Origin: Trichaptum fuscoviolaceum
Taxonomy: Eukaryota; Basidiomycota; Agaricomycetes; Hymenochaetales; Trichaptaceae
Direction: 5' to 3'
Assembly (NCBI GenBank): GCA_910574455.1
Contig: CAJSYZ010000004.1
Coordinates: 3,101,528 to 3,165,527 of the forward strand
Length of the DNA: 64,000 bases
In this document: piece by piece, positions 1-12,000 of the stretch
How positions within the stretch are numbered: the stretch's first letter is position 1
How the letters are laid out: each line of letters opens with the position of its first letter
Notes under the pieces: generated by a model
Database searches by the model: none
What the model saw: only the letters and a program-made list of their open reading frames with translations
Told to the model about the DNA's origin: nothing
Program-made: the position numbers and the translations under genes

Positions 1-524
1 CTGTCCCAGCGACTGATGGGAATCAATCCATGGTGTCTCCATTTACAGACCCTCAGGAGAATGTCTCGCACTATCAATCCTCTCGCCCTTCATCTGAGTT
101 CCACGAGCATAACTCATATGGACGAACGGACGAGCCAGTCCCACGAGTTCCATCTATTGCGCCGGTGCTCCCGGATATCCAGGTTCAGCAACGCGCCTTT
201 TCGCCCTTGAGCTTCCCGGCTTCACCATCGCCAATGCGTGCGACGTTTGGTGTTGACGCGAACACCGCTCCAGCTGTGCGTCCGGATCTGCCCCCTCTCA
301 GCCCGGTGGCAAGTTCTCCAAGGCGAGCACAGTTTGTCCAGAACGAAACGCGCGCTCACGCTGGCCGCGAGACGCCTGTGGAAATTGGCTTCGTAGAGAG
401 TCCTGCCTCGACGCCTGCGCCGCAAGCCACGCACCACCAAACCGTTGTACCTGCTACTACCTCCACAGATAAGAAGCGGCCTGATACACTTTATGATGAT
501 GACGATGCGTACGGCGGGTTCTGA
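1..524 (+). CDS. C-terminal end of an unknown protein (5' partial)
   Basis: The frame is open from the left edge of the window to a TGA at 522-524, so this is the last exon of a gene that begins outside. About 173 residues are visible. They are rich in Pro, Ser, Ala and Thr and predicted disordered, with repeated SP/TP dipeptides and an acidic end (LYDDDDAYGGF). No catalytic domain or membrane segment is visible. Such tails are common at the cytoplasmic end of fungal membrane proteins, but the part that would show this is missing. Function unknown. Confidence 0.6.
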   Translation, partial: VPATDGNQSMVSPFTDPQENVSHYQSSRPSSEFHEHNSYGRTDEPVPRVPSIAPVLPDIQVQQRAFSPLSFPASPSPMRATFGVDANTAPAVRPDLPPLSPVASSPRRAQFVQNETRAHAGRETPVEIGFVESPASTPAPQATHHQTVVPATTSTDKKRPDTLYDDDDAYGGF

Positions 525-1719
525 GCGATCCCTCGTGCTGCCATCAACTACCTGGCAAAACTAGCCACTGTTCCCCCATATCATCCCCCTCGTCATTTCG
601 TATTGTGGTTTCTGAAAACAAATCAAAAATACCCTCGAGAAGAATTTGTTTGTGCTATATAGTCTTTACGCTGTCAACCTCGAAGACATCGCGACTTGTC
701 TCTGGTGTTATCGTGCATCTGTTTACTCGCTTATTTGCTGTCCTTACCCCACGGCGCCCCGGACGGACTGGTTCCCTGGACGATGATTGTTCGCTGTCCT
801 ATTCTTAGTTTTCTCTAGCGGTGCGCCGAGCGCTCTGGCTTATCCGCTGGTTGGCGTTCGCATTTGATCCCCCATGCTTTTTTCATTTGTCGTGATATCT
901 AGGTACGGCCTTCCGTATGAGCGCGGACGTTGCGTCTCGACGGCCTGCCACACTTTCTCCTTTTCCATGTTCAGCACGCCCATGACTGGTCGACGAGCCG
1001 CCTCTCGTTTCATACCCGCTGCTCTGTTTGGACGCCGAACCCCGGACGTCCGTGTACATGTTTACGCTCACCAATACCTTCTGATATGCTATTTGTAGCA
1101 TGTAGCACACACCAGGGCAGGTATTTCCCGAGTCGTTTCTATCGACAGAGTACGCATCCTTCTTCAATGCAGTCCTGTCCATCTTTCCCGATGTTTTACT
1201 ACACATTACTTCACATTTATATACCTACTCGGGCGCACCTCCCATTTGAATTTCTTCATCTTATTACATCCGTTTAGGGTGTTCTTATAAGTAATTATAA
1301 GCTTCTATGTGAATTGTTTGCATTGATCGTCCATCTGAGCCGCTGAGTGAGCAATTTTGTATGGTAAGGGAGTGATAGACGCCTTGGGTGTGTTCTGCGA
1401 TTGAGCGGACGATCAGGATGGTGGTGTTCTTTGCATCATGCCATCAGACAGGAGGCCAGTGTCGCTGAGGATATGAGATCTGAGAGCCATTCTGGGCAGA
1501 CAAAACTGTCCGACTGAGCCCAGGTGGTCGGCTGTATGAATTCAGGTTTGATTCTATGCATCCTCATGACTACCCGAATCCCGTCCGTCCGCCTACTTAG
1601 CTCGCCTCTGATCAACATGGCCTGCCTTGCAAGCTGGCAAGCGACGAGCTTTGACGCTGCCTCACATCCCCTCACCCGCCGAGGGACTGTATGCAAGCAG
1701 CGCGGCGAGCCTGAGGGGG
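525..1719. other. Intergenic region
   Basis: This stretch lies between the end of the partial gene and the first ATG of the next one. It is pyrimidine-rich. I see no long frame with matching splice sites, no RNA gene and no clear repeat. It should hold the 3' UTR of the first gene and the promoter of the next. Confidence 0.5.
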
Positions 1720-3111
1720 ATGGGCGTGCTCAACCCAAGGCATTCACGACCGACCTGTCATCCAACAACAGCTCTTACTACCTATATCATTTGGCTCTGT
1801 CTTGCCTTTGCTGCAGCTCTTCTCTGTCTCCCATGTCAAGTGTCCGGACAAGTCGTGCAGAATGTCACCTTCCAGAACACCGCGAGCGAGCTGTCGTACA
1901 GTCCTCCCATCTGCAACATTGGGTCGATCGATGAAGTCATTCCTGATAACTGCATAGGCACTTGGTACGGTGTATTTGCTCTAAGCGAATGTGCTTCGTG
2001 CTGATGGAACAATGCGTAGGACTATTGTCGATCTGCCTGGATCATCAAACGGCTCTGTGGCCTCAACTGAGGGGCCCGATGATGCTTTTAATGATCTCCT
2101 CCCACAGTTGTTCTTCACCTTTCAAGGTACATTTCTCACCAATGATTTACCTCGACACTGCTTTTCTGTTTTGCGTACTGATCGTGCGCGAATTCTCGTT
2201 GTGTTTAACGTCTAGGATCAGCCGTGTTCGTGAAGACTTCCGACACATCGAACGCCACGGGGAACCTCACCGTCTCCTCTCAGCCCTCAGGAAATGTGCG
2301 AAGGTTCGAGTTATCTCCGTCCCGGGACTTTTGGGCTGTCCGAGATATAGACGACACTCAGAAAACGACTGTCACTCTGACATTTGTGCCTGATGAGACT
2401 GGGGAGCTAACCCATCTGGACATCGACTTCATTAAGATCTCCGTCTCAAATGCTAGGTGAGTAACTTGTTGCATTTCTTAGTTTTCTGCTCTCAAGGATA
2501 TTCTTCTCCGCAGCGCAACCAGTTCCTTCCTTGCAACACCCACTGGCTCTCAAGCTGCATTCACACCAACGTTCGCCTTCCCGAGCACTAACAGCCCCGC
2601 ATCCACATCACCAACATCCCACAGGCTCCGTCAACCGGTCGGCACGATCATAGGAGAGACCTTCGCCGCGTTCTTCGGGCTCCTTCTGCTTGGTCTCGGT
2701 GCACTCTTCGCGTGGCAATGGCGCAAACGGCGACGAGACGATGCGGAGAGGCGGGTGCGGACGATGCGCGTGCAGGCTGCGAGTCAGATCCTTGCCGGGG
2801 CTGACCAGCACAGACCAGCAGGCTCTAATCCTCCCTTACCTGTACAAGCAGTCTTGTCAGAAGGAATTGACTCAGCATCACGTTCGGAATCATATGGTAG
2901 CATCGTACCGTGCGTGGTGCCATTCCCTTCAGATTCATTAGGCCGCTCGACCCGACGCTCGGATCCATTACCACATCGCATACGAGCACGAGAGCGCGCG
3001 AGCTCGGCGTTTACTATGTTCACTGGTGGTGGTGCAAGCTCGGCGTTAGCAGAGGACGGCCATTCGGGAGTCGGCGCTACCCATTCGCGAGGGGCATCAG
3101 CTTCATTCTGA
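1720..3111 (+). CDS. Secreted-domain, single-pass membrane protein
   Basis: Four exons: 1720-1964, 2020-2126, 2216-2456 and 2514-3111, giving 396 residues. The introns are 55, 89 and 57 nt with GT..AG ends and preserve frame. The N-terminus has a hydrophobic stretch (IIWLCLAFAAALLCLP, about residues 24-40), which is a signal peptide or anchor. A roughly 200-residue extracellular-type region with several N-x-S/T sites follows. A second hydrophobic segment near IGETFAAFFGLLLLGLGALFAW precedes KRRRDD, so the tail is cytoplasmic by the positive-inside rule. The layout (signal, short ectodomain, one membrane span, Ser/Arg-rich tail) is that of many small fungal surface proteins. No known ectodomain is recognised. 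The start is the ATG just before the hydrophobic stretch; an in-frame ATG does not appear further upstream. Confidence 0.75.
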
Positions 3112-4108
3112 ATGTCACCCCAGGCCCACTTTGCAGCGCATGCGGCATCACACATATTGTATCTCATTAGAAGCAACAATACATTCACAAGCAGACTTTC
3201 TAGTCAGGTCGCAATGACGAAATAACATGATGTACGGAAATTTCAGTGATTCATGACTTCGCTGTCATGTCACAGGGAGAACATCTTACGGAGGGCCCGG
3301 CAGTTACTGTTATCCATCGACAGATCATGATAGGCGCCTCATCCTCGATCACCTTGTGATGCACCTTGCGGATATAGCCCTTGCGGATTGCGACGGCGGC
3401 AGGTGTAATAAAGTGCCGTGAGGATGGAATGGGTTCATGCCACGAAACATGTCACTGGTTGGGGAGCATATATTAGCACTCTTTCTAGAGTAGTGCAGTA
3501 AAGTAGCAGGCATAATGACAAGCTTAGGTACCTCGCAGAGAAGATGAGCACCATCAACCTATTGTTAAAAAAGGGCCGGAGTTCTTGCCGCACTCGGAAG
3601 TTTCGACAAGACCATCAGCCCGGTACTGTTACCCAGTACACAAAATCCGACCAAAAATACGTGTTCATTCCGCAAAGAAATAAAAATGATTTTATGCCGC
3701 TGGACGGGTAGCCACAAAGGGACATCTGTCCGAAGCCTGGTGTTCCTGCCTGGAAGCGCCATGACGCCGCATCCGCAGCTTTTGGCGGATGTCCGAACCC
3801 TATTGGGGCATCCCGCCGCAGACGTCAAGATGTTCCCCCTCTGGACTCTGGTAGGGATGATTGGGCATATACATACTGACCAAGGATTTTATGCAAGAGG
3901 ACTCCTGCGTAGCCTCCCGCCACTTATTCGACGCACGACCTTGACGTTTGAGTACGAAACTGCAGACGTCCGGACTTCCCTTTGCTCTGGGAGCTGCAAA
4001 CGAAGCAAAGGCTGTTCGCAATCGCATAGCACACGAAGGACAAGTCATCAAGAAAGGTCTTCAATAGCACATCGCCACCGCGACACCTTCATCCACCTGT
4101 GACTACCC
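3112..4108. other. Intergenic region
   Basis: No convincing coding exon. A frame at about 3686-4102 is open, but its composition is not protein-like and it carries no domain. It could be 5' sequence of the gene at 4109, and an upstream exon of that gene cannot be excluded. Confidence 0.4.
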
Positions 4109-4645
4109 ATGCCACCCATCGTTACCGAGGAGAGACCTTCCCTTCCTGACACCGATGTACACCACAACCTCGCACGCACATTAGGCACGCGTTCCGTCGC
4201 ACCACATACCGCTGTCTTCCTCGGTATCACAGCAGTCGTCCTCACCGTCATCATCACCGCCGGTCTATTCGCCTTCTACCTTTACTGGCGGCAAAAGCGC
4301 GAGCGGCTCGAGAAGTTGCAGCGCAAAGCCATCCGGCACATGACGCTCGTCGGCCCTGTAAGATCTCCTTATGGTCCGTTCGGCGCGACTGGAGAGTCAA
4401 GCTTCTTCAGACCGAGTTACGATAATAATTCAGTGAGGCCGTCGATAGAACAGAATGTGCCCGCCTCGCCGGCACCGACATACAGTCCACACAGAGACAG
4501 AATATTACCAAAATCAGTGACCAATAGCGACGAGAGTCTTTCGAGCAGCGTGGCCACCAAGCGAACAGATTCAGAAGGTGAACGAATGGTCCTTGTAAAT
4601 GGAGTTTACGTTGTGGCCCTCAACTCGGATAGCGTTCGAGAATAG
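4109..4645 (+). CDS. Small single-pass membrane protein, unknown function
   Basis: One exon, 178 residues, ATG to TAG. After about 30 residues there is one strong membrane span (VFLGITAVVLTVIITAGLFA, about residues 36-55), followed by YWRQKRERLEKLQRK, a basic stop-transfer that puts the C-terminal half in the cytoplasm. The tail is Ser/Pro-rich. There is no signal peptide, so the model may lack an upstream exon. The overall plan resembles the gene immediately upstream (one span, then a basic and then a Ser-rich tail), on the same strand, but I see no sequence match between them. Function unknown. Confidence 0.5.
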   Translation: MPPIVTEERPSLPDTDVHHNLARTLGTRSVAPHTAVFLGITAVVLTVIITAGLFAFYLYWRQKRERLEKLQRKAIRHMTLVGPVRSPYGPFGATGESSFFRPSYDNNSVRPSIEQNVPASPAPTYSPHRDRILPKSVTNSDESLSSSVATKRTDSEGERMVLVNGVYVVALNSDSVRE

Positions 4646-5239
4646 CTTATGAGCGGTGATTATTATACCCTCAGACTATCTTATAATATTGTCAGTTCCA
4701 TCTCATAGTTGCTAATAGTTCACTTATTCTGGCACCAGGAAGTCCAGTTCATACCAGATACTTTCTTCTCCACTTATTTATCAGTAACGTATTGCTTCAA
4801 TATCTGTAGTAGACGTGTTGGCCCCTTTTTCATGTTGGTTATCTTCACTTTTACAATATTCTGTCATAATAAGTAGTTAGTTATTCGCTTTGGGACATTT
4901 ATCCACAATATGTAAAAGAGTGCGGGAAAGTGTCAGTCTCTTGGCAAAAATGCCTTAACCCAATTTTGTCGTCAACGCCTCAGCGCACAAATGAATGGCC
5001 CGAAGCTCTTAGAACAAGGATGAACTAGGTATTTCATCACAACAGATGCCAGATCGAAGAAAAATAATGTAGCAAATGCTTACAATTTTATCGACATTTC
5101 CTTCGAGTGTTTTCACAGTTGCATTGATAAGTGACTTAAGACGTTTGCGGCGGCCAAAATTTGCTCAGATATATATAAGAGGATCAGCTTTGCAGCCAAG
5201 TCAAGTCTATTCTTCAGCAAATTAGAACAACGGCAAATT
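4646..5239. other. Intergenic region between convergent genes
   Basis: AT-rich sequence between the stop of the membrane protein (+) and the stop of ATP4 (-). It should contain both 3' UTRs. No gene, repeat or RNA is recognised. Confidence 0.5.
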
Positions 5240-6211
5240 TTAGATAGCCTTCGCCTTGACCAATTCTGCGAAGAGGGAAAAGGAAAGCGATAAGTCATAC
5301 TGCACAATAGCTGATAGACATTGTTGTACGCACGCTCCACCTCGGCAATTGCACTGTTAAGAATATCGCGCTGCGTCTTCTCATCAGCGAGGTCCTTCGT
5401 GACTTTGTCAATGATCGAACGGACAAGATCCGCCTGCTCGCTCTCCTTCTGCTGCTGTTCGAAGCGGACCCAGCTATCGAGCACCTGCTTGACCTCAGCC
5501 GCGAGTGCGACCTTCTGGCGCTGGACAAATGCCTCCGACTCGAGTTGCGCTGTTTCCTTCGATAATGCGAAGAGGCTCTCGGTGATGGAGACAACATCCT
5601 TCATTTGTTGAACAGACTCGATACGCTCCTTTACAGCCTCAGTGTGCTGGTCACGCGCTCCATTCAAGATACCGCGAATGCGGTCGATATGGCCCTCAGC
5701 CCATCCCTTGTATGGCTCGCGGAGCAACTAAGGAAAGAGTCAGGAATTTTTTGTCAACACGTCAGAACGAATAAAAGTGGTTATCCACAAACCTTGCCAA
5801 TGTAGGTGATGAGGATTGCAAATCCAGCGAGGACAACAGTCTCCTCGTTCACGACGTATAGTTCCTGAGAGATGGCTGCAGCCATGAGACCAGAACCAAG
5901 TACGACTGTGCCAGTCTTGGTGATGAGGTTCGGAGAGGACGGCACGGAGTTGATGATGCTGGAAGCACGCTCCGCCGGTGGAGGGCGCTCAGAGGACATG
6001 TAGCGGCTGAAAGTTGATATTTGGTTTACAGTTTTGGTCTAACACTTTAACGACCTGACGTACTTTTGGATGACCTTGGGGATGGCTGTTGCTGCCGCCT
6101 GGGGGCGCACCCTGCTTGCTGTCGAGAAATCAGAGACATTTACGACGGGCGTAGCCAGCGAAAATACTCACCAGCAGCGCGCAGCGTACTGACAGCTACT
6201 CTCGACGCCAT
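5240..6211 (-). CDS. ATP4: Mitochondrial F1Fo ATP synthase subunit 4 (subunit b)
   Basis: Subunit b forms the peripheral stalk that holds the F1 head of the mitochondrial ATP synthase against rotation. Five exons read on the minus strand: 6172-6211, 6064-6118, 5793-6006, 5334-5727 and 5240-5265, with introns of 53, 57, 65 and 68 nt; 242 residues, normal for the family. The N-terminus (MASRVAVSTLRAA, then SRVRPQAAATA) is an Arg/Ala-rich matrix-targeting sequence. It is followed by the conserved PSSPNLITKTG block, two membrane segments (about residues 64-103) and a long charged coiled coil containing FVQRQKVALAAEVK and LDSWVRFEQQQKE. The 26-nt last exon encodes LVKAKAI, the usual short end; without it the protein would read through into an unrelated tail. 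Confidence 0.95.
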
Positions 6212-6767
6212 TTCAAACAGCTAGCTCGAGATAAAGAGAGCGTTGACAACTTGGAGAAGGTGGATGTTGTCCGAATTGTCACGACAGAGGTGGAGGTAGC
6301 CGGGACAAATAAACATCAACATCAGGGTTGCTTTATCAAGACGTTGCAGCTGCCTTTTGCTTTACATCTGACATATGTTCTCAAACTTGAAGTTCAAAGT
6401 TAAGTGATTACGGGTAGTGTTTCATGAAAGCCGAGTGCGTGCAATTTACAAATGTCGTACCGTATATTGAAAGTGATAGAAGCCTTTAAAGCAAACTTCA
6501 TATAATTCTTACTTCTTCGACATTCATTCCATGGCTTTTTCTCATCTCTCGCAGATTATCATATTAGTCCTGACTCCTATGTAATGTTGATCCCAACGCC
6601 TCCGCATCCAGTGATACATGATATGCGAAAGAAACAGGATATTTCGTTTCTACGAGGCTCCAATAGTGTGAATATCCAGATTGCACAGCGCTGAACCTTG
6701 CAGAAGTAAGTGACAATGGTAGACAATCTATAGTGAGTTAGATCCAAAAACAATGGTATCAAGCTGC
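6212..6767. other. Intergenic region upstream of ATP4
   Basis: This should hold the ATP4 promoter and the 3' end of the MYND gene, which lies on the same strand. A short frame at 6577-6762 (-) has no start context and no recognisable content. Nothing else is seen. Confidence 0.4.
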
Positions 6768-9024
6768 CTACGCAGGAGTAGAATGAAGAATGACTGCCCT
6801 ATGGCTTCGGGGTAGCGTTGAGACTTTCAATGATAGTAACTCTAGTACGCGCTCGTGAATGTGCACTATCTTACCCTCCGCGTTCCTCACCCAGAATCCA
6901 CATGTGCGCGGGCCAACGCCATCGACAATACTTTCTATCAATTCGATTCCTGATGCGCGGTGCTCGTCTCCATCGACACATGCTAATTGCGAAGCGGATT
7001 TTTTCTGAGTGAGATACTGTTGATGAAAAGGAATATCCTTGTTGAATACTGTGTTTATAGTGTATGTCCGACTCTGTATTCTATACGTTATCCTGAGAGG
7101 GAGAATAGCCCCATCAACAGGCGCTCCTAAAGTATATTCGTCAAAACAATCTATGTACAAGGATGGAGTCAGAGTATAGACTCACCGCTTTGAACGTCGA
7201 TCTTCGCAGGCGCCTTTTCGAAGTTAACTATGATACCCGCAACGCCGGGGAACACATAGCCGGGATCATGACGCCTAAGAAGGTGCTTTCTGATAGCCGG
7301 AGAATGTCGCTGAATTGTCATAACAGCCAGCATGTGTATGAAACGCTGATGCTTGAATTTGAACAGAGATGCTCTGTTTTTGCCTGCAGAGATGTTCATG
7401 AATGAAAAAGGAGTAGATGATATTCAGTACATACGACCAAGACTTCTACACCGCTCGCGGTGTCTTCCTTCTCTCCATGCCTTTTTCTGGCAGTCTCTTC
7501 GACAATAATGCGCAATCCGGCAGCCAGAACACATAAGAGCAGTGCCCTTTGGAAGCAATTTGGCACACTATAAGATATTTGAATCAGTGTTGAAGTGCAT
7601 GCAATCATCAAGTCTACACTTACGTTGTCACAAAACGAGCCGTACACCCCTGATGAAAGATGGTTGAAAACCAGTTTTGTAACAAGTCTATCTAGCACAA
7701 CACGACCGTAAAAATCCCAGAATTTTGGAATCTCTCTATCCGAATAGACATGTTCTGTGATCTCGTCAAGCTTCAACTGTTTCGTCGCTAGAATCACAGC
7801 ATTTATGACCGACTTGAACATGAGGAATCGGGGAAGAAGATCCCCAAGAGTGTGCTTGATGAAGGTGGACAAAGACGGATCCATCGGCAAGTTTAGGGTT
7901 GTTAGCCTCGGGCAGATGTTAACAATGATCTGCAACAAGCCCGCTCTGAGCGCCTGACATATCCAAACGTGTCCACCCTCAGTGTCCATAGTCATGTTCA
8001 AGAATCTGAAGCAGACATATATTACACATCCGACGTTCATAAGTTCCTCGTTCCTTTGAACCACAGCCAAGTCCTTCACCATTTCCGAAACCTTCAAGGT
8101 GATCTTCGTTACGATGGGCTCGCCATTGAGTCTGAGAATCTCTGACCGCATGGCATCATTGAAACACAATGTGCAGGCTACATCGAGATCATGTATAATC
8201 GGGAACTCTTCATGCTTGTCAATATACTTGAAGGCCACGCGCAGACGAGTGGTCGCATAGCGCGCGACACGGCGCGCATCACCCGCCAACTCTAAAACAC
8301 GGGCCAGAAAGACATCTCCCGGCCTGCCTTCGAACTGGAAGCAGTTATTAAGAGCCGCGCTCACCCAAAAGTCAAGATATTTGGTCGGAAGCTCCGATTC
8401 CCAAAGCCACATTCCAAACACGAAGTCGAGGACAGTAGTATCTCGAAGCACTATCCGTGCTAAGTCCCTCGGCATTAAATACGTGTCCATAACTCTTGCA
8501 TATATGGCGAGCCGAGTATGACTGCCCTCTGCGACTTCAAAGGTGTCCCAGATCTTCTGGACCTCCTTCTTCCACAGCATGGTGAGGCATTTGTAAATGA
8601 TGCGCCAGTGAGACAGCAATGCCTTCGTCATCTCCTCCTCGTACACGCCATCCTTAATCAATTCGCTTATCCAGCCTATGCCATCAAGAGTCGCCAGTTG
8701 TGTTCGTAAATGGATATAGAATACGTCCGATAACTCATCCGCGTCATCTAATATGTCCGGGGAACCGATGTTTGCAACAAGTGCATGAAGCGCGGGGATA
8801 TGGTGTTCGCGGGGAAGGTTTTCAATGCTATCGCGCAAGGAGAGTACCGATAAGGCCTCGAGTCCGCCTGCTTTTGTTTCACGGATAACCTGCGGGAGGT
8901 TACTAAAGATCAGCAGCGTTGGGCGATAAAAGAGGGAAAAGTCGAAGAAAATACGCACATATCCTGGATTTTTTCGAATCTTCCCTCTCATTTCTTCCAG
9001 CTTTTCTTTGTCCAATGAAGCCAT
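6768..9024 (-). CDS. MYND-type zinc-finger protein
   Basis: Four exons on the minus strand: 7624-9024, 7435-7567, 7186-7383 and 6768-7150; 704 residues. The long first part is an alpha-helical, repeat-like region typical of the large MYND families of Agaricomycetes. The finger appears only after the 56-nt intron 7568-7623 (GTAAGT..TATAG) is removed. Its ligands are then C465-C468, C480-C483, C489-C493 and H503-C507, a complete C6HC MYND set with the usual YC..DCQ and W..G.H pattern. MYND fingers bind proline-rich peptides. The C-terminal 190 residues have no known fold but are typical of these proteins. The third intron (7151-7185) is only 35 nt, so that junction is the least certain. The biological role of the family in mushrooms is not established. 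Confidence 0.85.
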
Positions 9025-12000
9025 ATTGGATGTTACTTATTTCAAGGTTTCCTCTTCGCGGGTTTTTGTGAGACGGTAAGAAGTAGGTTCGGACGTCACC
9101 AATATTTGCGCATTCGCGACCGGTGAACAGTGAAAGGTGCAGGCTATAGATTTCAACTGTAACTTGAAAGCGCAAATCCCAAATTCCCACGACTCGAAGG
9201 CCACTGACAGTGTACAATCAGACTGCAAACAGGGACCCTCACCCCCATCATCGATTCTGTGATCGCAGTTAGGAACTATCCATACAGAACTGAAACGAAA
9301 AGGATTGGTAATTTGTTGTCGAGTAATATAAAGTAGAGGAGAATGTTGTGCGGAAAGTAGAACCCTAGGACTATACGCACTACATGAATTTATTACTATC
9401 TGCGTTACGATCGCTACTGAATGTAAGGATATGGTCCGAGTCATAATTTCTGCGTTATCCGAGTGAGTAATCCCACAAAAAGTAGATGACCTTGTTTCCG
9501 CTTCTTCTAGTGAAATGAAATATATGTAGAAATGTGGTGATGGGCACAGACCTAGAACCGAGTGAGTAATCCCACAAAAAGTAGATAACCTTGTTTCCGC
9601 TTCTTCTAGTGAAATGAAATATATGTAGAAATGTGGTGGTGGGCACAGACCTAGAAGCCGATGCGAAATATTCCGGCCTTGACAAAAGCCACCAGCTTTT
9701 CTTCCTATGTAGACTGCTAGCGGAAAATAGGGAAGTAACCATAGCAAAGCTTCTCAGCTGGTTCGCGGCTCCCGGATCGATGACCCACAGAATCCTTTAC
9801 CCGAAACCCGGCTGCCTACTCGGAACTCCCGGCTACCAATGCTTCCTTCAACCCGTTCTGCAGCGAAAACGCGGCATGGGGTTCTTCTAAGTCTCATTAA
9901 TAGCTCACACCTTATGAAAAGAATCCCTTCGGCCTTCCGATTTCAGGCGGTGGAGAACATGAAAAGCGCGCGATTGATCATTAAGGAGGAGAGGGGCGAT
10001 GAATGAAAGACGAAGGGTGCAAGTGGTTGAAATCCACCCGACAGTCTCCGATGCTGCTTATTTGTCCCACTGGCTTGGGATGTGTTAGGAACGATTAGGT
10101 GCGTATTTATATCTGGGAAATGGGAGAAGCGTCAATGAAACGCCAAGAGTGGGCAAGCCTTCGTTATCGATGTGTATTATGAAGCTGAGCAAATGAGTGC
10201 CTGGGCATTAATATCGACAGATGTCAGGTCGGAAGCATCAAAGTTTTACACAGAGCGCATTCTTATCCTTCGCAATTCGTTTCTTCGCCTTTATCGATTC
10301 TGTTCATTAAATAAACATCACTGGGCGATGTCAAAACTAAGATATGTTGAACAATCGTTAATCATTACGTAGAGCAGATAGGGCCAAAATTTCAAGATGC
10401 AGCGTACTTTGAGACGGGAGGAAAAGAACCCCTGATATTGCGGGATACATATAAGATCCAATATGAAGCCAGACACGAGAAGCGCCTGTACATTGCGCGC
10501 CTGTCCCAGGAATTCTAAAGCTGGTATCAGGATTGGTGGGTGCCAAAGGAGCGCCAAATCATTCGTAATGTCGCTCATCGAAAGCGCCTCCTTCTAACAC
10601 TTTACACTCGCTCCTGCAATGATTTGTGAGCAAATCGCGACTTATTCATAAGTATGTGTCCATACCAGTCCAACTGAGTCCAGTCATCAAGCCAATAATT
10701 GGCGCTCGAGGCAGCCTACTCAACGGCTCCGGGCTGCGGCCGGTCGACAACGAAAGAAAGTAGAGCACGGAAATGATGGCAGCTGATCTAAATAGCATGC
10801 GCGCCGAAGAACATATATTTGTATCAGATTGTTTCACGCTGCATCTTTGCAATATCAACGGATGGAGCCCAAAGGATAAGTCAGTACGAGGAAAATAGAC
10901 AGTTCCAAGTTGAACAAGAGACAAGTATACGAGCCAGTTTCATCATATGGATAGCCATTTATGTCGTTGTTGGCCACCAAATCATGCCCGTGCATGCTTA
11001 ACTTGCGACTGTCCTATATTTAAGGAATATTTGATCGAGCCCGGCCCATGATCATTAAACGCTGTATGCTGCTGGCAAGACAGGGGTGGAAGCCATGGAA
11101 CAGGCGTTTTCAAGGCGAGTTGCCATCGCACGCCGGCGTCTTGACAGAGGTAGTGATTGCCGGAGTTAACCTCGAAGAGAGCCGCGACAAACCCGGTTTG
11201 GTATTAGCCTGAGCACCACATTGATGAAATTGCGCCATTATCCTTGGAAGATGGTGCCGAATACTTGGATGTTCTCTGAGCGTTGGTTGTCAAAGTTGAA
11301 CGTCTAAATTGAAGGAGAACATGTTCATTTTTTCTTGAAGGACGAGTGGACAGCCCTGAGCGGTACCGGTGTTCGGCTGCTATGCACTACGTCCGTCCCA
11401 CCGACATTGCAAACAATCAATGTCCATGTCGCCAGAGAAGCGAGGAGAAGGCTATGATTTCATACTTTTTTGACGTTCAAATCTTAACTGAAAAACAGAA
11501 TGAGAGAGCAAGAGACAGACAGGCAGACAGTAAGAAAAAAGACACGCAACTCAAGCCCAACCGTGACTCAGCTTAATAAACGACGGAAGAGGCTCGGTAG
11601 GCGAAGTAGATGCTTGCGGACACCTTCTGGATCAGTGAACGTTCCGAGAGCAACAAGAGGCAGAAGGCTGTCCCGGTGGCTGAGAATAAGACGGCGACAG
11701 GAATTGTTCCGCACCAAGCACCGCATCCAGAAGAGTAGATCACTGGACTGTGGCCGGCTGACGACTCTTGTTGCCTTGGCCGTCGTCGCCGTCGTCTGGA
11801 TGCGGCTGTCGTCGTCCAACGCGTTGTTGCCTGCTGTGAGAAGCATCCTCCAACGCCGAAGGGGGTTCAGCGGCGCGCGCCGCTTTCTGCACGACCTGCT
11901 TCTGAGCGACGTGTGCAATGCGGAATCAATGGCCGAAACAATTGAAGACTTCACAGTGGCTGTAAATTGATTATTGGCGAGCCATCCGGAAGCAAATTGT

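Noticed and set aside
7396..9024. MYND-family protein that has lost its finger
   Set aside because: The finger is complete after splicing at 7568-7623, so no loss has occurred.
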